This document shows, piece by piece, positions 9,326-17,022 of a stretch of DNA of 64,000 nt. The number at the start of each line of letters is the position of its first letter. Positions within the stretch are counted from its first letter, which is position 1. This DNA comes from Candidatus Cloacimonadota bacterium (GTDB lineage: Bacteria; Muiribacteriota; UBA6191): the NCBI GenBank assembly GCA_002402105.1, contig NVVD01000014.1:46188-110187 (forward strand), in the 5' to 3' direction. A program made the position numbers and the translations under genes. The notes under the pieces were generated by a model. That model searched no databases. It was not told where the DNA came from and was given only the letters and a program-made list of their open reading frames with translations.

Positions 9326-9341
9326 TCATACCTACGTATGA
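9326..9341 (+). repeat. Short inverted repeat at the ribosome-binding region
   Basis: TCATAC and GTATGA flank the tetraloop CTAC. The repeat ends just before the GGAGAA ribosome-binding site of the gene starting at 9354, so it could form a hairpin next to the initiation region. Confidence 0.5.
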
Positions 9342-9353
9342 TGGAGAAATATC

Positions 9354-11447
9354 ATGTCACGAGTTACTTTATCTTTTATATTCTCTATACTAGTTTTACT
9401 ATTTAGTTTTTCTGGCTGTGGCGGAGGCAACGAATCTATTGAAAGTTTATTAGATGTCAGAAATCCATCTGTTGTCAATAATATTAGTGCATATCCTTCT
9501 TATAAAAGGGTCAGACTTACTTGGATTCGCTCTACAGATGAAAGCATCATAGGATATAATATATATCGCTCTAGCGCTAACTCTGGTGGGTTTTCATTGA
9601 TTAGCTCTGTTGGACAACAAGCCACCCCCTATTTTCAAGATGAAGGTCCTGACAATGATAAAGATGGCATCCCTGATGGATTAACAAATAATATCACTCA
9701 CTTTTATAAGATAACAGCTTTTGATAAAACGGGTCGTGAAACTCCTTTATCACTTGCTGCTGCTGTATCTGCTATCCCGGGTCAATTACCTAATAGCACT
9801 ATTAATTTATCTGTATCTAATGTAAATGTTTATGGCGGAAGAAATGAGATTTATGTTTCATGGAATCGTTTAGATCACGACAGCCTTTTTGGATATAATA
9901 TTTATCGAAGTGTTTCTAACGGGTCTAGTGGTTTTGAATTAATTGCCCTAACCCCTAAAAATCAAAATAGTTTTGTAGATGGAGGCCTTAGTCCATTTGA
10001 AAGCTATGTATATCAAATTGCTCCCGCTATTTCAGAAATTGACACCGTAACTGGAGACAGATTATCTACTGGCCTATTAGAAGGAAGAAGAGCCGAAAGT
10101 AAAGCTGCTCGAACAAAAGATAATGATTCAACTGTTCCTAAACCCCCTAGTAGTTCTCCTACTAGTACTCCAATGAATGCATCAAAAGTTTTTCAAAATG
10201 GCAAAGAAGGAGTACAAATACAATTTGCTCGTCCTACTTCAAATACAAATGGTACAATTATAGTAGACAACGATGACCTTGTGAGTGGAGCTTACATAGT
10301 TTACAGATCACATATTTTGTTAAGTGAGTACAAAATTATAGGTATCATTGAAAATGCTGGATCACAACCAAATGTTAGTTTTTTTGATCCGTGGGGAACT
10401 CCAACAGATTATTATAAAGTCAGAATAGGAGATAATTTTGGAAACTTATCTGATTCATCAGATATAGTTTCTATTTCTTCAAATGTTCCTCCTCCAACTG
10501 TTAAGTCTTTAAATGCTACATCAGGACAAGGGTTTGGTTCAATTGAAATTGCTTGGTCTGAATCTGTTTCACAGGGTCAAGGAATTGATAATTACAGTGT
10601 TTATCGCTCTGAATCACTCAATCATGGCTTTGCTCCGATTGCTCATAATGTAGTTGATCAAGACCCAGACCCCAACTTTTTTAAATACACTGATACTTCA
10701 TCAGCTTTAAATATTGGATCTACTTATTATTATAAAATTGCAGCCATTAAAAGTGGACTTGAAAGTTCTTTAAGCGCAGCTACTGCTGCTCGACCTGGGC
10801 CTGCTAATGGCATTAGAACTTTAGAAGGTGAAAATGCTGTAAAGTTTGATTCATACATTGCTGGAGCTACAAAAATTGCTCGAACTCCTCCAGATAAAAT
10901 ACCACAATATTGGCCAACACACTTTGAAACTCAACATATTGGCTTACCTGCTCCATTTTCAGGTAATGGAGTTTTATGGATAAAAACTACAAGAGGACCA
11001 AGAGAAGATATAACCCTTGGAGAAAGAATTGATTTAACATGGCAAGTAGATGTTCAAGCTCTTATTGGAAGCCAAGGAACAGGTGGAACTATAACAGCCG
11101 ATGTATACATGACCACTTTAGATGACAATACTACAGGACAATTTAGAATTTTAATTGATGATAGAGAAATTGATAGAAATAGAGCTCCTGGTCAAAGTAA
11201 TATTATTCCATTTAATGGGATTCAAGCTGAAATTAATTTTGCTGACTCAACATTTTCTACACCTCTTAGGCCTACTAGAAGACTACTTGGGACACTTATT
11301 TTTGAAAATATTAATGATTATGGCAATATCAATCACCCTCCTGGCCAAGGATCTAATTTTGCTGGGACAGAAACCGTATGGATGTCTATCATACATACTG
11401 GAGCTGGAGACTTAAAATTAGATAGCTTATATTTAGTTATTCATTAA
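9354..11447 (+). CDS. Lipoprotein with fibronectin type III-like repeats
   Basis: A 697-residue surface lipoprotein. The signal peptide ends at a lipobox (LFSFSGCGGG, Cys near 22). At least four FN3-like units follow, each with the strand motif 'VRLTWIRSTDESIIGYNIYR', 'IYVSWNRLDHDSLFGYNIYR' or 'IEIAWSES...IDNYSVYRSE', ending in a 'FYKITAFDKTG' type strand. One loop is acidic (DEGPDNDKDGIPDG), resembling a calcium-binding thrombospondin-type-3 element. The last 170 residues form a separate beta-rich region. GGAGAA precedes the ATG. Adhesion or carbohydrate binding is a guess from architecture only. Confidence 0.82.
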   Translation: MSRVTLSFIFSILVLLFSFSGCGGGNESIESLLDVRNPSVVNNISAYPSYKRVRLTWIRSTDESIIGYNIYRSSANSGGFSLISSVGQQATPYFQDEGPDNDKDGIPDGLTNNITHFYKITAFDKTGRETPLSLAAAVSAIPGQLPNSTINLSVSNVNVYGGRNEIYVSWNRLDHDSLFGYNIYRSVSNGSSGFELIALTPKNQNSFVDGGLSPFESYVYQIAPAISEIDTVTGDRLSTGLLEGRRAESKAARTKDNDSTVPKPPSSSPTSTPMNASKVFQNGKEGVQIQFARPTSNTNGTIIVDNDDLVSGAYIVYRSHILLSEYKIIGIIENAGSQPNVSFFDPWGTPTDYYKVRIGDNFGNLSDSSDIVSISSNVPPPTVKSLNATSGQGFGSIEIAWSESVSQGQGIDNYSVYRSESLNHGFAPIAHNVVDQDPDPNFFKYTDTSSALNIGSTYYYKIAAIKSGLESSLSAATAARPGPANGIRTLEGENAVKFDSYIAGATKIARTPPDKIPQYWPTHFETQHIGLPAPFSGNGVLWIKTTRGPREDITLGERIDLTWQVDVQALIGSQGTGGTITADVYMTTLDDNTTGQFRILIDDREIDRNRAPGQSNIIPFNGIQAEINFADSTFSTPLRPTRRLLGTLIFENINDYGNINHPPGQGSNFAGTETVWMSIIHTGAGDLKLDSLYLVIH

Positions 11448-11454
11448 AGTTTAT

Positions 11455-11498
11455 AAAAAAATAGCCTTCAATAAAAATTATTGAAGGCTATTTTTTTT
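11455..11498. terminator. Bidirectional rho-independent terminator
   Basis: ATAGCCTTCAATAA and TTATTGAAGGCTAT form a 14-bp stem with a three-base loop, flanked by an A run and eight T. It sits between the convergent FN3 lipoprotein gene (+) and the 169-residue exported protein gene (-). Confidence 0.92.
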
Positions 11499-11513
11499 GT
11501 TTAAAAGTGAATT

Positions 11514-12023
11514 TTATTCTTCTTCTATGTCAACTTTTTTAATTGTTTTTTTAAGTGCTACATTGGATACAGAAATGCCTCTACGAAATTTATCTGCACG
11601 TTTTTTAGTTGGGGCATATTCTTTATCAGAAGGTTTTAATCTTAATAAGTAATGCTCATTTAAAATATAATTAAAACTTTTAATACGAATTGCATTTAAA
11701 AGTTTATATATTTTTCTGCCACCTTCACGATATTGCCAACGTTTCTCTTCACGGAGTAAGTTTTTTTGATGAGAGCTTTTTAACCAAGAGTTTAAATCAT
11801 TTTTAGATAATAACTCATCTATATCATCAGTTTGAGCTGTTAAATCATCTACTTCACGCTGAGTAAATAAAATATTTATTTTATTAGATTTTACTTCTTG
11901 AGAATGAATTGTCTCTTCAAGTAAATTTTCATACTTAGTGAATCCTTCAAACAAATCATCACTATAATGAGATGAACTCATCAAACCTATCATCATTAAA
12001 CTAGATAAAACTTTTATTTTCAT
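11514..12023 (-). CDS. Hypothetical exported protein, last gene of the M16 peptidase operon
   Basis: I do not recognise the family. The product is 169 residues long, with a short N-terminal hydrophobic segment (VLSSLMMIGLMSSSHYS) that looks like a Sec signal. A highly charged helical body follows, with an acidic stretch (DDLTAQTDDIDELLSKND), a basic centre and the tail KKVDIEEE. It begins seven bases after the stop of the non-catalytic M16 gene, so it is probably co-transcribed with the peptidase pair. That invites the idea of a periplasmic partner or substrate, but the sequence does not show one. Confidence 0.6.
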   Translation of the reverse strand: MKIKVLSSLMMIGLMSSSHYSDDLFEGFTKYENLLEETIHSQEVKSNKINILFTQREVDDLTAQTDDIDELLSKNDLNSWLKSSHQKNLLREEKRWQYREGGRKIYKLLNAIRIKSFNYILNEHYLLRLKPSDKEYAPTKKRADKFRRGISVSNVALKKTIKKVDIEEE

Positions 12024-12030
12024 AATACCT

Positions 12031-13305
12031 CTATGTTAGTTTTACAAAACCTTCTGGCTCTGAGCTACCAACAACCACACGAACCATATTTTGCGGGTCT
12101 AAATATTGATTTGCTACATCAAATATATCATCTAAAGTAATCGATTGTATTTCACTTTGTTGCTTTAATAAAAAGTCATTTTCTAGTGAGTATATATCCA
12201 TTTCTAACAAATATCTAGCAATCGAACTATTACCTTCAATAGAAAAGTACATTGCACCCTTTAAATAAGATTTCACATCATCTAGCTCTTTTTGATTTAC
12301 CTTATTTATTTTTAAATCTAAAATTACTTTTTCTATCTCATTTACAGCATTCAATACATTTTCTGGACGAGTACCCATTTGAATATTTAAACAACCAGGA
12401 TACCATGAGCTCGTAGATGAAATATCGCCATATATACTATAACAAAGTCCCAATTCTTCTCTTAGTCTTTTACAAAGTCTATTTACAAAACCACTACCAT
12501 AACCAAGGATATAATCTAACACTCTTAGTTTTATATAATCTTTAGAATGTCTTTTTACGCCTAAATGCCCCATAACTAATGAAGATTTTTTCTTATCTTT
12601 AACTACGCAAAAAGATGAGTTTTGTTTCAAATAATCATATTCTTGAATATTTTGTTTATAGTTAGATGTGAAACCCTCTTGTATTCGATTTTTTTCTAAA
12701 GTAGATCTAAAAGTTGTTTCACAGAAATTTCCAGAAGCATAAATTGATAAATTTGACCAATTTAAAACCTCTTTTATATATTGTGAAACTTCTTGAAATT
12801 TTAACTTTTTTAAAGTCTCTACATCTCCGCCTACCCGATGCGCATATGGGGTACCTTTATAAACTTTTTTCACAAACTCTAAGTAAGCTAAACTATCACC
12901 ATCATCTAAAAGCGATTGAAGCTGATCTACTTCATTTTTCAATAGTTTTTGAAATCGATTTTCGTCGGGAGTTGAATAATTTACTAATTCAGATAACAAA
13001 TACAAAAGTTTTTCTAAAGAAGACTTCATAGCCGTAAATGAAAAGCCATCAGCTGTAAGATTTAATTCAATTCCTGACCCTTCTAAATAACGATTAAATC
13101 CGTCAAAAGATAAAGATTTTGTACCTTCTAAAAGCATTTTTAAAGCAATATATGCGCAACCATGAGTTATTTGCCCATCATAAAGATGAGCAGAAGGCCA
13201 CTTTAGCCTTACAACAAATACATTATTTAACTCTCTTTTAAATAAATGTAATTTAGTGCCTCCATCATAAGACATAATTTGAGGTTCAATTAAAAAAGGG
13301 GTCAT
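12031..13305 (-). CDS. M16-family peptidase homologue lacking the zinc motif
   Basis: The fold matches M16 zinc peptidases (about 424 residues from the chosen start, with two homologous halves). Where the HXXEH helix should lie, the sequence reads GCAYIALKMLLEGTK, so the zinc ligands are absent. The C-terminal half keeps the 'RLREELGLCYSIYG' signature. This is the usual picture of the non-catalytic subunit of a bacterial M16 heterodimer. The ATG at 13305 overlaps the previous stop as ATGA and has GGAGGA nine bases upstream, so I prefer it to an in-frame ATG 15 bases earlier. It is translationally coupled to the active partner. Confidence 0.88.
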   Translation of the reverse strand: MTPFLIEPQIMSYDGGTKLHLFKRELNNVFVVRLKWPSAHLYDGQITHGCAYIALKMLLEGTKSLSFDGFNRYLEGSGIELNLTADGFSFTAMKSSLEKLLYLLSELVNYSTPDENRFQKLLKNEVDQLQSLLDDGDSLAYLEFVKKVYKGTPYAHRVGGDVETLKKLKFQEVSQYIKEVLNWSNLSIYASGNFCETTFRSTLEKNRIQEGFTSNYKQNIQEYDYLKQNSSFCVVKDKKKSSLVMGHLGVKRHSKDYIKLRVLDYILGYGSGFVNRLCKRLREELGLCYSIYGDISSTSSWYPGCLNIQMGTRPENVLNAVNEIEKVILDLKINKVNQKELDDVKSYLKGAMYFSIEGNSSIARYLLEMDIYSLENDFLLKQQSEIQSITLDDIFDVANQYLDPQNMVRVVVGSSEPEGFVKLT

Positions 13306-14579
13306 TTCATATCCTCCCACAAAAATATATTTGGGATTTCGTCTTCTGCATCCTTAACAATGCCTAATACTTGCATTGAAGGTTTAAAATATTCACAAAC
13401 AAAACTTTTCATATCTGACTCTGTTATATCTTTAAAAAGACCTTCTAATGATTGATACTCACTTAAAGCTTCCCCATTTTTTGAATAAAAAGTAAACGGA
13501 ATCAAACTCATTGTATAATCATCTAGTTTTTCTTGCTCCATATAAAAATTTGATAATGCTTTTGTTTTGGCAATTTCAAACTCTTCTTTATTAAAAGCAC
13601 CTTCAAGCATTTTATTTAGTTCTTGATAAATTAAAGTTAAAACTTTTGAAGAGTCTTTTATATCCTTTAGTTCGAAATTAAAAAAGAAAGCCCCTCCCTC
13701 TACTTGCGAATCACAAAAAGATTGGACATTATTTACTAAATCATTTTCTTCACATAAAATTTGATAAAATCTACAAATTTTACCTCCACTTAAGTACTCA
13801 TCTAAGACATTAGATAAAGCATAGTTTTTAGTAGAAAAACCACAACTTGGAAACCCTATTTGTAAATTAGGATATTCAACTTCCATTTCTTTTATTAGTT
13901 TTCTATCACTTAAGTCATATGTTCTAATATTTGTACTTCTAGCTATTTTTTTTGATGGAAACTTAGATAACTCTTTTTTTATAGTTTCTTTGGCAGAACT
14001 TATATCAAAGTCACCTATTAAAATCAAAGTAGCATTTGAAGGATTATAATATTTATCATAAAAACCTTGCATAATTTCAAGAGACATATCATCAAGGGTT
14101 TTTTCGTAGCCTAAAACTGGATGAAAATAACCTCCTGACTTACTATAAAGTGACTCATACATAGAATCATACAAAATTTCTTGAGGCTCATCTTGATACA
14201 TTTTTAGCTCTTCAATTACTACTTGTTTTTCTGAATCAAACTCTCCTTGTTTTAAATCAAGATTAATCATTCTATCTTTTTCAATTAGTAAAGCCTCTTG
14301 CCAAGAGTCCTTAGGTAATAAATGATAATAAGCAGTATAGTCTTTACAAGTATAAGCATTATTTTCTCCACCAGATACATGAGAAAATAAATCTATCGCA
14401 CCCAATGAATAATTTTTACTACCCTTAAACATCATATGCTCTAAAAAGTGAGCGACTCCCTGCTCTTGTTTTGACTCATCAAATGAGCCAACTCCATAGA
14501 CCATTGTTATAGAAACAAGAGGTAGGTTTTTTTTGAGGAATAAATAAACGGATAATCCATTTTCGAGTTTGTAAAACAT
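13302..14579 (-). CDS. M16-family zinc metallopeptidase (catalytic partner)
   Basis: A 425-residue insulinase/processing-peptidase homologue with the inverted zinc motif HFLEH at residues 44-48 and the distal Glu in VVIEELKMYQ (about 123-124). It also has the GENNAYT loop that follows the first helix in the family. No signal peptide is seen, so it is probably cytoplasmic or periplasmic by another route. AAGGA precedes the ATG. It is the first gene of a minus-strand set with the inactive paralogue and a small exported protein. Peptide degradation or processing is expected, and the substrate is unknown. Confidence 0.92.
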   Translation of the reverse strand: MFYKLENGLSVYLFLKKNLPLVSITMVYGVGSFDESKQEQGVAHFLEHMMFKGSKNYSLGAIDLFSHVSGGENNAYTCKDYTAYYHLLPKDSWQEALLIEKDRMINLDLKQGEFDSEKQVVIEELKMYQDEPQEILYDSMYESLYSKSGGYFHPVLGYEKTLDDMSLEIMQGFYDKYYNPSNATLILIGDFDISSAKETIKKELSKFPSKKIARSTNIRTYDLSDRKLIKEMEVEYPNLQIGFPSCGFSTKNYALSNVLDEYLSGGKICRFYQILCEENDLVNNVQSFCDSQVEGGAFFFNFELKDIKDSSKVLTLIYQELNKMLEGAFNKEEFEIAKTKALSNFYMEQEKLDDYTMSLIPFTFYSKNGEALSEYQSLEGLFKDITESDMKSFVCEYFKPSMQVLGIVKDAEDEIPNIFLWEDMK

Positions 14580-14659
14580 TTGTATCCTTAGTCATTTAAT
14601 AATATTGAATTTAAAACTATACTTAAAATAATAAATCTAAGCAATGGTGTCTCTATTAT

Positions 14660-15655
14660 TTATATTGCTAAAAAGTCAATTAAGTCATTGATTCTATCTA
14701 AATTTAATGTATCTTTTAAAGATTTTATTTGTGGATATAAATCTTGTTTTTTTCTATGAAAAATTGATAAAATCACATTTTCTAAAAACTTTTCAAAACC
14801 TATCCGTCTTATGGGGCTGCCTTCAAAAAACTTTAAAAAAGTATCCTCTGTTAAAGATAAAAAAGCTTCATCATTATAGTTTTTTCTCGGTAAAAAATCT
14901 TTCAATGAAGCTTCTTTAGAAAAACGGTTAAATGGGCAACAGGTCTGACAATCATCACAGCCATATATCCAATGACTCCCATTTACTAAATTAAGCTCTT
15001 GCAGTGATTTCTTTTCAATGCTTTGATAAGAAATACAAAGCCTTGGGTCCATTTTATAAGCTTCTGTAATAGCATTAGTTGGACAAGCATCTATACAACG
15101 AGTACAAGTACCACAGTGATCTGTAGGTAACTGATACTTTGGTCCATCATAATTTATCATTAATGAACCTAAAAAAAAGTAGGAACCATGTTTTTTATTT
15201 ATAAAATTTGTACTTTTACCAATCCAGCCTAAATTTGAATAAGAACTAATAAACTTTTCACTTATTGGCCCCGTATCACAGTACCACTTTCCTTCTAAAT
15301 CAGAGTATTCCTCTTTTAATGAAAAGTATAACTTTTTTAAACTCTTCCATAATACTTTGTGATAATCTCGGCCTTGTGAATACAAAGAAATATGATTTTT
15401 TTTAGAGGCTTCCAATGACTCCTTTGAATAATATGGCAATAAAACAAGTATCACACTTTTATACTCTTGATAAGCATTTTTAATATCTAAACGCTTATCA
15501 AAGGTATTACTCATCCATTGCATCTCACCATATTTTTCATCTTGCATCCATGATTTTAAATAGTCATTTTGTGGAATATCTTGAAATGAAATATGATCGT
15601 AATCTAAAAAACCATATGATTTTATTAATTTATCTAATTTTAACTTATCTATCAT
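14660..15655 (-). CDS. queG: Epoxyqueuosine reductase QueG
   Basis: QueG is a cobalamin-dependent iron-sulfur enzyme that performs the last step of queuosine synthesis on tRNA. The 331-residue protein has two ferredoxin-type 4Fe-4S motifs, CGTCTRCIDACPTNAI and CDDCQTCCPFNRF. It also has the family's YSQGRDYH segment (about residues 90-97), and YCDTGPISEKF with the conserved Asp. It overlaps the end of the upstream membrane-protein gene as ATGA, so the two are translationally coupled. No other queuosine genes are in the window. Confidence 0.94.
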   Translation of the reverse strand: MIDKLKLDKLIKSYGFLDYDHISFQDIPQNDYLKSWMQDEKYGEMQWMSNTFDKRLDIKNAYQEYKSVILVLLPYYSKESLEASKKNHISLYSQGRDYHKVLWKSLKKLYFSLKEEYSDLEGKWYCDTGPISEKFISSYSNLGWIGKSTNFINKKHGSYFFLGSLMINYDGPKYQLPTDHCGTCTRCIDACPTNAITEAYKMDPRLCISYQSIEKKSLQELNLVNGSHWIYGCDDCQTCCPFNRFSKEASLKDFLPRKNYNDEAFLSLTEDTFLKFFEGSPIRRIGFEKFLENVILSIFHRKKQDLYPQIKSLKDTLNLDRINDLIDFLAI

Positions 15656-16914
15656 TTTGAATTTGTAATTTTTAAAAGGTGTTTTAAGCTATCTCTAACA
15701 TCAATCATTTTACTATAAGACTCTTTTGATATTTTTTCTAACTCTTTTACTGGAAATAACATTAGTAAAGAGCACAACAATATAGGATGTAAATACAATT
15801 TCAATAATTTTTGTTTTATTAAAATTACTAAAGAAATAATAAAAGCCAAAACTATCATAAAAAATATAGGTAATAATCTTTCATGGTAATTTTGAGGTAA
15901 AACTAAATAACCTGATAAAACCAAAATTAAACTACCAAAGTTTAAGACTATATTTTCTTTTAATTTATAATTTTCATCATTGCTTACATAAAATGAATAT
16001 AATCCCACAAGCATTAGCGAGTTATATGCAATAAAAGTATAACTCTGTAAAGTTGGAATAGAATAAAAAACACTTAAATATCCTAATGATAAAAATAAAA
16101 TTGAAGATAAGTTTGGCATATTAGTTTTACTTATAAATTGACTAAATCCATACATTAACAAAAACCATATCATAAAAAATTGGAAAACCTTTAATAAATC
16201 TAAGCATAAAGCAATATCTCTATAAACCATTAAAAACATAAGAGTCGATGTAAATAAGTGTAATAAAAATAGTCCCAAATAATAAAAATAAAACAGTCTA
16301 TGTTTATGGCTTTCTAATCTATCCCAGTACATCGAACAAGAAGCCAAAGTAAAAAAACCTAAAAAAATATGAGTGAAAAATAATACCCTTGATAATACAA
16401 AATGTAAATCTAACAATGAGTATAAAGAAAAGAAAAATAAAGTAATCAACACCCAGTGTAATAAACTAATCAGATTTGTTTTTTTCTTTTTATGAAAATA
16501 AAAAATAGGAGCTATAAAAGCTCCTGTTATAAAAGCATTGAACGAATGTAGTAATACTGTTTGACCTAGTGAAAACAATGATAGAATCAAAAATAATAAT
16601 GAATATTCTTTTGAAGTAAAACTTTTATCACTAAATCTTAAAATAAATACGGTAAACACAATAACTAAAAATCTGCTTATGGCTAGTATAGGATGAATTG
16701 AAAAACTATCATGCATTAAAAATTCAGTACTATTTAATTGCACCCAAGCTATCATAAACAACCAAGAAAAAATCCCGTATAATATAAATTTGAAACTTGC
16801 TTTTTTTACATCTTTTAAAAAGAAAAATAAAATAGATGCAACTAAAGACAAACACTCAAATTTAGCTAGTTTTAATAAAATATTAACATCAAAAGGATAT
16901 ATAACTGTTTCCAT
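15652..16914 (-). CDS. Polytopic membrane protein of unknown function
   Basis: I do not recognise the family. From the chosen start the product has about 420 residues and at least ten hydrophobic segments across its length (for example FECLSLVASILFFFL, FLVIVFTVFIL, LLHWVLITLFFFSLYSLL and IFFMIVLAFIISLVILI). It has short loops and a basic, hydrophilic tail. I chose ATG at 16914, which has AGGT seven bases upstream. The in-frame ATG at 16950 lies inside a terminator stem. The stop overlaps the queG start as ATGA, but no known link to queuosine synthesis is visible. Confidence 0.72.
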   Translation of the reverse strand: METVIYPFDVNILLKLAKFECLSLVASILFFFLKDVKKASFKFILYGIFSWLFMIAWVQLNSTEFLMHDSFSIHPILAISRFLVIVFTVFILRFSDKSFTSKEYSLLFLILSLFSLGQTVLLHSFNAFITGAFIAPIFYFHKKKKTNLISLLHWVLITLFFFSLYSLLDLHFVLSRVLFFTHIFLGFFTLASCSMYWDRLESHKHRLFYFYYLGLFLLHLFTSTLMFLMVYRDIALCLDLLKVFQFFMIWFLLMYGFSQFISKTNMPNLSSILFLSLGYLSVFYSIPTLQSYTFIAYNSLMLVGLYSFYVSNDENYKLKENIVLNFGSLILVLSGYLVLPQNYHERLLPIFFMIVLAFIISLVILIKQKLLKLYLHPILLCSLLMLFPVKELEKISKESYSKMIDVRDSLKHLLKITNSK

Positions 16915-16938
16915 ATCTTTACCTACCTCAATGGCATT

Positions 16939-16974
16939 AAAAAAAGCCATACCAATTATTTGGTATAGCTTTTT
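16939..16974 (-). terminator. Rho-independent terminator downstream of the metalloprotease gene
   Basis: Read on the minus strand, GCTATACCAA and TTGGTATGGC form a 10-bp stem (one U-G pair) with a four-base loop, followed by seven T. It lies about 50 bases after the stop of the exported metalloprotease gene and just before the next coding region. Confidence 0.85.
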
Positions 16975-17022
16975 AAATTGATATCTAATTAGTTTTTATC
17001 TAAAAAGTTATCCTTATCACTT

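Noticed and set aside
12714..13031. Open frame on the plus strand within the M16 gene region
   Set aside because: It lies entirely opposite the well-supported M16 homologue and has no binding site or recognisable sequence.
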